Part shown: piece by piece, positions 58,143 through 64,000 of the stretch
How the letters are laid out: every line of letters starts with the position of its first letter
How positions within the stretch are numbered: the first letter of the stretch is position 1
Source: Shewanella vesiculosa
GTDB taxonomy: Bacteria > Pseudomonadota > Gammaproteobacteria > Enterobacterales > Shewanellaceae
NCBI RefSeq assembly: GCF_021560015.1
Contig: NZ_CP073588.1
Location: forward strand, 3,224,001-3,288,000
Length of the DNA: 64,000 nt
Direction of reading: 5' to 3'
Program-made: the position numbers and the translations under genes
The notes under the pieces: model-generated
Seen by the model: only the letters and a program-made list of their open reading frames with translations
What the model was told of the DNA's origin: nothing
The model's database searches: none

Positions 58143-60125
58143 ATGCCATTTCTAGGAAAATTAACTCTCGAGTCAATTCCGTATCATGAACCGATTATTA
58201 TGGTGACCCTTGCTGCGGTTGCCATTATTGGATTCATTATCGCGGCATTAATGACTAAGTATCAAAAATGGGGCGTGCTCTGGCATGACTGGTTAACCTC
58301 GGTTGACCATAAAAAACTCGGTATTATGTATATCGTGTTAGCAATGGTAATGCTGATCCGCGGTTTCTCTGACGCGATTATGATGCGAACTCAGCAAGCA
58401 CTTGCCACCAATGGCGCTGCGGGGTATTTACCACCTGAACATTACGACCAAATCTTCACTGCCCATGGCGTGATCATGATTATCTTTATGGCGATGCCAT
58501 TTATGATTGGTCTGATGAACTTAGTCGTACCATTGCAAATTGGTGCTCGTGATGTCGCGTTCCCGTTCTTAAACAATTTAAGCTTTTGGCTAACGACCTC
58601 TGGGGCGATATTAATCAATATATCACTTGGATTAGGTGAATTTGCCAAAACGGGTTGGGTAGCTTATCCGCCATTGTCAGAACTCGCATACAGTCCGGGG
58701 GTGGGGGTTGATTATTACATCTGGGCCTTGCAAATATCCGGCATAGGGACAACCTTAACCGGGGTGAACTTTATCGCCACTGTGTTAAAAATGCGCGCTC
58801 CAGGCATGAAGCTAATGCAAATGCCAATTTTCACTTGGGCCTGTACTTGGGCAAACGTGTTAATCGTTGCATCGTTCCCAATTTTAACCGCTGTGTTAGG
58901 TTTATTAACCTTAGACCGTTATTTAGATTTCCATTTCTTTACCAATGACGGTGGCGGTAACGCCATGATGTACATCAACCTGTTTTGGGCTTGGGGTCAT
59001 CCTGAAGTATACATTTTGGTATTACCAGCTTTCGGTATTTTCTCTGAAGTGTTTTCAACCTTTACCTCTAAGCGCTTATTTGGTTACACCTCAATGGTGT
59101 GGGCAACAGGTGCGATTTCTGTACTTGGCTTTATTGTGTGGTTACACCATTTCTTTACCATGGGGTCGAGCGCTAACGTTAACGCCTTCTTCGGGGTGAT
59201 GACCATGGTGATTGCGGTGCCGACTGGGGTAAAACTGTTTAACTGGTTATTTACCATTTATCGCGGCCGTTTACGTTTCACCGTGCCAGTATTGTGGTCT
59301 TTAGGCTTTATGGTGACCTTCACCATCGGCGGCATGACCGGAGTATTGTTAGCATTACCTGGCGCAGATTATGTACTACATAACAGCTTGTTTTTAATCG
59401 CCCATTTCCATAACACCATTATTGGTGGTGCGGTATTTGGTTACATGGCTGGTTTTGCCTACTGGTTCCCTAAAGCGATGGGCTTCCACCTCAATGAACG
59501 TTTAGGTAAGGCATCATTTTGGTGTTGGCAGATAGGCTTCTATATCGCCTTTATGCCGTTATATGTGCTTGGTTTTATGGGCATGACTCGTCGTATTAAC
59601 CACACAGATAACCCAGCGTGGAACTTCTGGCTTTACTTTGCCGTGGTCGGCGCGTTTATCATCCTTGTGGGTATTATTTTACAGTTTGTACAATTGTATG
59701 TCAGCTTCCGTGATCGTGAGCAAAACTTAGATACTACTGGTGATCCATGGAATGGCCATACGCTTGAGTGGTCAACCTCTTCACCACCACAGTTCTATAA
59801 CTATGCCCAGTTAGATCCAGTAACAGACATTGATGCGTTCACCGACATGAAAGAGAAAGGCACTGCCTATCAACGTCGTGAAACATACCAGCCGATTCAT
59901 ATGCCTAAAAATACCGCCAGTGGGATATTTATGGCCGCTGCGATTACCGCAATGGGATTTGCCGCAATTTGGCATATTTGGTGGTTAGCCATTGTTGGAT
60001 TTGCAGGTGCGTTTGTATTGTTCTTAATGCGTGCTTACGACAATGATGTTGACTACTACGTGCAACCAGACGAAATCGCGCGTATTGAAAATGCACATAT
60101 AGATAACGTAGCAAGGGGCAGATAA
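58143..60125 (+). CDS. cyoB: Cytochrome bo3 ubiquinol oxidase subunit I
   Basis: CyoB contains heme b, heme o3 and CuB and couples quinol oxidation to proton pumping. The 660-residue, about fifteen-helix protein has [15 protein letters not shown], the His-Tyr motif [14 protein letters not shown], the CuB pair HHFFTMG and the heme ligands in [12 protein letters not shown]. Full length. It ends by overlapping the cyoC start by one base. Confidence 0.97.
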   Translation: MPFLGKLTLESIPYHEPIIMVTLAAVAIIGFIIAALMTKYQKWGVLWHDWLTSVDHKKLGIMYIVLAMVMLIRGFSDAIMMRTQQALATNGAAGYLPPEHYDQIFTAHGVIMIIFMAMPFMIGLMNLVVPLQIGARDVAFPFLNNLSFWLTTSGAILINISLGLGEFAKTGWVAYPPLSELAYSPGVGVDYYIWALQISGIGTTLTGVNFIATVLKMRAPGMKLMQMPIFTWACTWANVLIVASFPILTAVLGLLTLDRYLDFHFFTNDGGGNAMMYINLFWAWGHPEVYILVLPAFGIFSEVFSTFTSKRLFGYTSMVWATGAISVLGFIVWLHHFFTMGSSANVNAFFGVMTMVIAVPTGVKLFNWLFTIYRGRLRFTVPVLWSLGFMVTFTIGGMTGVLLALPGADYVLHNSLFLIAHFHNTIIGGAVFGYMAGFAYWFPKAMGFHLNERLGKASFWCWQIGFYIAFMPLYVLGFMGMTRRINHTDNPAWNFWLYFAVVGAFIILVGIILQFVQLYVSFRDREQNLDTTGDPWNGHTLEWSTSSPPQFYNYAQLDPVTDIDAFTDMKEKGTAYQRRETYQPIHMPKNTASGIFMAAAITAMGFAAIWHIWWLAIVGFAGAFVLFLMRAYDNDVDYYVQPDEIARIENAHIDNVARGR

Positions 60126-60748
60126 TGAGTATTGCTATTAAAGCAGATTTACACGACGCTCATTCTGCTGAGCACCATGATGAACACCACGATACCAGTG
60201 GTAACACCTTATTCGGTTTTTGGATTTATCTAATGACCGACTGTATTTTGTTCGCATCCGTTTTTGCGACTTATGCAGTGTTATTCATGAACACTGATGG
60301 TGGGGTGTCGGGCAAAGATATTTTCGAATTAGACTTCGTGCTTATCGAAACCGCCGCCTTACTAGTCAGTAGTATTACTTATGGCTTTGCCATGATTTGC
60401 GCTAGACACCAAAAGAAAGCGGCGACATTAGCGTGGTTGTTAATCACCTTCGCGTTAGGTTGTGTGTTTATCACGATGGAAGTGTACGAGTTCCATCATC
60501 TGATTGAACACGGCAATGGCCCAGATCGCAGCGCCTTTTTATCAGCATTTTTTGCCTTAGTCGGCATGCATGGTTTGCATGTTACCGCGGGCTTAATTTG
60601 GATGCTGATCATGATGGTCGAAGTTATCAAGTGCGGTTTAAATAATCGCAGTATCACTCGCCTAAGTTGCTTAAGTTTATTCTGGCATTTCTTAGACATC
60701 GTGTGGGTGTGTGTGTTTACCGTTGTTTATTTGTTAGGAGTCTTGTGA
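60125..60748 (+). CDS. cyoC: Cytochrome bo3 ubiquinol oxidase subunit III
   Basis: This 207-residue subunit has five helices, with [21 protein letters not shown] near the start and [14 protein letters not shown] and [19 protein letters not shown] at the end. The N-terminus is His-rich ([14 protein letters not shown]), as is common in the family. It overlaps cyoB by one base and cyoD by one base. Confidence 0.96.
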   Translation: MSIAIKADLHDAHSAEHHDEHHDTSGNTLFGFWIYLMTDCILFASVFATYAVLFMNTDGGVSGKDIFELDFVLIETAALLVSSITYGFAMICARHQKKAATLAWLLITFALGCVFITMEVYEFHHLIEHGNGPDRSAFLSAFFALVGMHGLHVTAGLIWMLIMMVEVIKCGLNNRSITRLSCLSLFWHFLDIVWVCVFTVVYLLGVL

Positions 60749-61077
60749 TGAGCAATGCACATTCAAGCCACGGCGAGGGCGACTTTGGCGCCAGTGTTAA
60801 GTCATATATAGTCGGCTTTGTGTTATCGGTGATCTTAACCGGTATTCCATTTTGGTCGGTAATGACTCACAGCTTTGACCATACAACCACCTTATGGATT
60901 GTGGTTGCTGCGGCAATAGTACAAATCGTGGTGCACTTAAAGTACTTCCTTCATTTAGATTTTTCTAAAGAAGGCAGGATCAATACATTCTCTTTCTTAT
61001 TCACTGCACTGATTATTGTCATGGTAGTGGGTTTATCTGTGTGGATTATCTACGCAGCTAACGAATTGATGATGTAA
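60748..61077 (+). CDS. cyoD: Cytochrome bo3 ubiquinol oxidase subunit IV
   Basis: This 109-residue subunit has three helices (YIVGFVLSVILTGIPFW, TTLWIVVAAAIVQIVVHLKYF, FLFTALIIVMVVGLSVWIIY). I chose ATG 60748, which overlaps the cyoC stop (TGATG) and follows TTAGGAG. The longer open frame starting at 60667 runs through the cyoC end and is not used. Confidence 0.94.
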   Translation: MSNAHSSHGEGDFGASVKSYIVGFVLSVILTGIPFWSVMTHSFDHTTTLWIVVAAAIVQIVVHLKYFLHLDFSKEGRINTFSFLFTALIIVMVVGLSVWIIYAANELMM

Positions 61078-61090
61078 TTAGACAGCTATC

Positions 61091-62023
61091 ATGAATAATC
61101 AAGGTCAATCTATGTCAGCACAATTAACATCACGCTTACGAGGATATGTTCAGGTAACTAAGCCTGGCATCATCATGGGCAATTTAATTTCCGTCGCCGG
61201 CGGGTTTTTACTCGCCGCACAAGGTAACGTAGATTGGACCTTGATGTTTGCAACCATGATAGGGCTCTCTTTAGTGGTGGCGTCTGGTTGCGCTGTCAAT
61301 AATTGTATTGATCGCGATATCGACGCCAAAATGCAGCGTACTCGTAACAGAGTTACCGTTACCGGTGAAATATCGGTACAAGCTGTATTGAGCTTTGGCA
61401 TTGGTCTGGGGATTATTGGCTTTACCATGCTAGCCATATTCACTAACAATTTAGCGGTATTATTTGCCGCTATCGGTTATGTGGTTTATGTCGGCGTGTA
61501 CAGTCTATACATGAAGCGTAACTCGGTTTACGGCACCTTAGTGGGTAGTTTCTCAGGTGCTGTGCCACCCGTTGTAGGCTATTGTGCGGTCAGTGGACAA
61601 ATGGACACAGGTGCAATCATTTTGCTACTGATGTTCAGTTTATGGCAAATGCCACACTCGTATGCAATTGCAATATTTCGCTTTGATGACTATGCCGCAG
61701 CCAACATTCCGGTGTTACCTGTTGCTGAAGGTATGGCCAAAGCAAAACTGCATATAGTGCTCTACATTGCCGTGTTTGCATTGGTTAGCGCACTATTACC
61801 GCTTGCGGGTTATACAGGTATTGCCTTTATGGCCGTGACCTTTGCCACCAGTTTATGGTGGTTAGCCATGGCGTTAAAAGGTTATCGTCGCGACATCAAC
61901 TTACAGTCTTGGGCTAGGCAAGTATTTGGATTTTCCATTATTACCATTACCGCATTAAGCGTGACCATGGCATTGGACTTTCAAGTTGTAGCCCAACCTG
62001 CACTGCTAACATTAGCGCCTTAA
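61091..62023 (+). CDS. cyoE: Protoheme IX farnesyltransferase (heme O synthase) CyoE
   Basis: CyoE makes heme O for the bo3 oxidase by farnesylating heme B. This 310-residue UbiA-family membrane protein has the substrate motif [18 protein letters not shown], with the Asp-rich diphosphate site, and the second motif [19 protein letters not shown]. It is intact, unlike the ctaB paralogue at 12750-13662. It is the last gene of cyoABCDE, 13 bases after cyoD; a downstream Met start at 61112 is possible. A strong terminator follows. Confidence 0.95.
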   Translation: MNNQGQSMSAQLTSRLRGYVQVTKPGIIMGNLISVAGGFLLAAQGNVDWTLMFATMIGLSLVVASGCAVNNCIDRDIDAKMQRTRNRVTVTGEISVQAVLSFGIGLGIIGFTMLAIFTNNLAVLFAAIGYVVYVGVYSLYMKRNSVYGTLVGSFSGAVPPVVGYCAVSGQMDTGAIILLLMFSLWQMPHSYAIAIFRFDDYAAANIPVLPVAEGMAKAKLHIVLYIAVFALVSALLPLAGYTGIAFMAVTFATSLWWLAMALKGYRRDINLQSWARQVFGFSIITITALSVTMALDFQVVAQPALLTLAP

Positions 62024-62050
62024 GTCCCTCAGCAAAAATTAACCATTCTT

Positions 62051-62081
62051 AAGCCCATTGCATAACGCAATGGGCTTTTTT
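62051..62081 (+). terminator. Terminator of the cyo operon
   Basis: The perfect stem AAGCCCATTGC/GCAATGGGCTT with a five-base loop is followed by a T-run. It is 28 bases after cyoE. Confidence 0.93.
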
Positions 62082-62258
62082 ATTTGATTAATCAGAATAT
62101 TTTACTAGGCTTAAACTCTAAAAATTAAGCCATCAATTAGGATTTAACACTAAGGTCTAAGCTTAGTACTCGCTAAGATTTGGGGCTAAAATACACTAGA
62201 CCTCTCACGATTCAATAAGAATCACACCGAACTGTAAAGGCAAACATAAAGGGATCTT

Positions 62259-63067
62259 ATGTTTATCATGTCACGCCCAAGTCAGCATCCAGCGCTTGCA
62301 CTTAATAGTCAAAAATATCGTTCCGCGATTGTTGTTGCTAGTGTGCGCTTTGATCACGGTCAAATCACTTTATGCGGCCCCACAATCGCCGCCTACAGCG
62401 ACTATTTTTGGTAATTGGGATCATTGATAGCCCAGAACAAATCACGCTGTTACAGTTAACTCGTGACCAGAGTTACTTATACATACAATTAAACTTAATT
62501 GAGCCACAAAACAGCGTTGCTGAATGGGGTCGAATAGATATCCAGCAAGCAGATGTTCACTTTTTCCCAAGCTACAGTAGTAATCAACAACAGGGTCTAG
62601 TTGCCTATCAAATAGCTCATCCTAAATTGCACATAGCACTTACTGTCGAGTCAGCCCGGTTAGTCTTTAGTATCGACACTAATGGTGACAGCGTTGCCGA
62701 TGAACAACATCACTATGACATCACTCCAAGCCAATCTGTCTATGGTGTCTGGCATCAGTTGTCGACCCCGGCACTGAGTAGCTTGGTGCTGTTCGATAAT
62801 GGCTATTACGCCATGGTGAAGATTAACCTCCACCAAGACCCACAAGCTAATGAGCACTTCACCCATCTACAATGGGGGCGATTTGTACTGCAACAAAAGC
62901 AGCTGCTCATTGAGCCCATGTTTAATAGCCATCCACAACAAACATCAAGCTTATTAAGCGCCATTTCGAGCATTGTTTATCAGCCTAGCAAACAGCAATT
63001 GACGTTATCTTTTATGATGGAGGCCAATCCTGATGACATCGCGATTAATCAACGATATCGACATTAG
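62259..63067 (+). pseudogene. Secreted hypothetical protein, split by two +1 frameshifts
   Basis: From ATG 62259, behind AAAGGG, the reading frame leads to a signal peptide only after one base is removed from the five-A run at 62311-62315 (LLLLVCALITVKSLYA-APQ). A second removal, in the T5 or G3 run at 62405-62419, joins TATIFGNW to the long frame IDSPEQITLLQLTRDQSYLYI. The repaired protein is about 268 residues, periplasmic or lipid-free secreted, beta-rich, of unknown family. The long frame alone (from 62372) has no signal peptide, which argues that the breaks are errors. Confidence 0.6.
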
Positions 63068-63127
63068 CTCAAACCGAATATGAAATTGCATAAAACGCGG
63101 TTAATAACAGGTAAACCACGTTAACGT

Positions 63128-63613
63128 TTAATAGGTAGTGTAACTATTTGCATTATCTAATTGAGCCAAAACCGATTTAACTAAGCTATCTCTCGCCACC
63201 AAATTAGGATCCATTGCAGCAAACTGCTCTAACATGGGTTCCGGTAAATTATCGAAAAAAATGATGTACTCCTGCGTAAAATCTAGCAGTGGAACAGCTT
63301 GCTTAAACGCTTTATTTGTCGTGCTAAAGTGACTGCTATCTTTAACCCATTGCTGCATCACCTCAATCCATAGCGGTTGATCGTTTAATCTGCTGAGGTA
63401 AGATTCTGCGTCTTGTTTACTCAGAAACTGCTGCGTCTTTACATCATAGAGATATAGCGCAGGAAACTGCGGCTTAGCCGTTTGGCTCGACACTTCAGAA
63501 TAAAGAGCCCCCTTTAAGTGACTACCTAAAGGCGTTATGTCTGCTGCAGTCGCCAGACCACTGGTTATGGTCACAACACCGAACAGTAAAAAAGTGATAC
63601 CTTTATTATGCAT
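63128..63613 (-). CDS. Secreted hypothetical protein
   Basis: From ATG 63613, behind GGAGG at good distance, this protein of about 161 residues has a clear signal peptide (FLLFGVVTITSGLATA) and a soluble domain. It has no Cys pairs or motifs I recognise (PALYLYDVKTQQFLSKQDAE region). It overlaps the end of a 30-residue small ORF upstream, so the two are probably coupled. Function unknown. Confidence 0.65.
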   Translation of the reverse strand: MHNKGITFLLFGVVTITSGLATAADITPLGSHLKGALYSEVSSQTAKPQFPALYLYDVKTQQFLSKQDAESYLSRLNDQPLWIEVMQQWVKDSSHFSTTNKAFKQAVPLLDFTQEYIIFFDNLPEPMLEQFAAMDPNLVARDSLVKSVLAQLDNANSYTTY

Positions 63614-63698
63614 GATCGTGCCTCCAAGCATAGCGAGGGGCAATCAAATCTAGAGGACTATGAGGTGAAATACTAATCGATGAAAGTTGGGTCAACAT
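63606..63698 (-). CDS. 30-residue small ORF coupled to the downstream secreted protein gene
   Basis: The frame starts at ATG 63698 behind AAAAGGA at a six-base distance and ends in PRYAWRHDHA before TAA. Its stop region overlaps the start of the next gene in another frame (ATCATGCATAA). Ribosome site, spacing and coupling support translation. It could be a leader peptide that controls the next gene or a small functional peptide; the family is unknown. Confidence 0.5.
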   Translation of the reverse strand: MLTQLSSISISPHSPLDLIAPRYAWRHDHA

Positions 63699-63872
63699 AG
63701 CAAATCCTTTTGTAAGTATATAATAAATAAACCTTCTCGCTGTTAGAGCTTATAGGCTATTTTTTTTCTGTCAACCAAGAATTAGCTTAGTTTTTAAGCA
63801 TGAAATTAAGTGCTTTATTCGCCTACCTGCGTTATCGTTAACGGATAAAAACAATATAAATGGAATTATAGA

Positions 63873-64000
63873 ATGTTTGAAATCCCCAAGGACAAAAACC
63901 GTTTCGCGCATATAAAAACGATCTCGATTATTATTATCACATGCATTTCACTCAGTTTTATTGCATTGTTTTTCGGTAAAAATGCCCTTTCAAGTTCATC
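63873..64000 (+). CDS. Start of a membrane protein gene, cut by the window end
   Basis: From ATG 63873 the frame is open to the window edge for 42 codons. After a charged start (MFEIPKDKNRFAHIKT) comes a membrane helix (ISIIIITCISLSFIALFF). It could be a sensor or anchored protein; nothing more can be said from this part. Confidence 0.55.
   Translation, partial: MFEIPKDKNRFAHIKTISIIIITCISLSFIALFFGKNALSSS

Noticed and set aside
1..64000. tRNA, rRNA, CRISPR or phage elements
   Set aside because: I saw no cloverleaf ends, regular spacer repeats or phage-type genes on either strand.

Overview
The window is a chromosomal segment of a marine gammaproteobacterium, most likely Shewanella. I infer this from protein content and gene order: plsB next to lexA-sulA, then a caa3 oxidase operon with its assembly genes, MATE/DinF-type exporter, S9 peptidase, FKBP, nfuA, comF, bioH, tex-greB, and a bo3 quinol oxidase operon. 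Base composition is moderately AT-rich. I see no rRNA, tRNA, CRISPR array, prophage or intact insertion sequence.

Layout. 1-5.2 kb: amino-acid transporter and plsB (minus), then the SOS repressor lexA behind two LexA boxes, overlapping sulA. 5.2-14.3 kb: aa3-type cytochrome c oxidase operon coxB-coxA-cox11-coxC, a minus-strand DUF2909 gene, surf1, a SCO-like protein, ctaA (heme A synthase), ctaB (heme O synthase) and sco. 14.3-22.3 kb: polysaccharide deacetylase, MATE exporter, S9 peptidase, FKBP, nfuA, comF, bioH and a Gln-rich protein. 22.3-29.1 kb: an LtaS-like sulfatase-fold enzyme, then a probable envelope-stress cluster with a PmrAB-like two-component system, dgkA and the lipid A phosphoethanolamine transferase eptA; a consensus-matching PmrA box lies upstream of eptA. 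29.1-33.5 kb: tex, greB and a TauE/SafE permease. 33.5-40.4 kb: a membrane-anchored LuxR-type regulator divergent from a TolC/HlyD/RND efflux operon with DUF3240 and a CopC-like protein, with a perfect 16-bp palindrome between them. 41.9-46.9 kb: the DabAB inorganic-carbon transporter with a divergent LysR regulator. 47.2-55.8 kb: a chemoreceptor, acnA and fumC (divergent TCA genes), a CSS-EAL phosphodiesterase and a long RecX-like protein. 56.6-62.0 kb: cyoABCDE. 62.2-64 kb: secreted hypothetical proteins, a coupled 30-residue small ORF and a partial gene.

The most striking feature of the whole window is that eight otherwise well-conserved or coherent genes are split by frameshifts (ten events: ctaA, ctaB, the LtaS-like gene, the LuxR-type regulator, dabA, LysR twice, a small membrane protein, and a secreted protein twice). 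Every one has the same polarity, one extra base, and nearly all sit in a homopolymer; deleting one base restores the full protein. This looks like systematic homopolymer over-calling in the assembly rather than true gene loss, and it hides several interesting genes (DabA, the LuxR regulator, heme A synthase) from ORF-based annotation.

Functionally, the window carries two terminal oxidases: a caa3-type cytochrome c oxidase whose subunit II carries two tandem cytochrome c domains, and a bo3 quinol oxidase whose subunit II has an unusual Met/His-rich tail. Each has its own heme O synthase. Around them are envelope-defence genes (eptA/dgkA/TCS, RND efflux) and central carbon genes (acnA, fumC, DAB).
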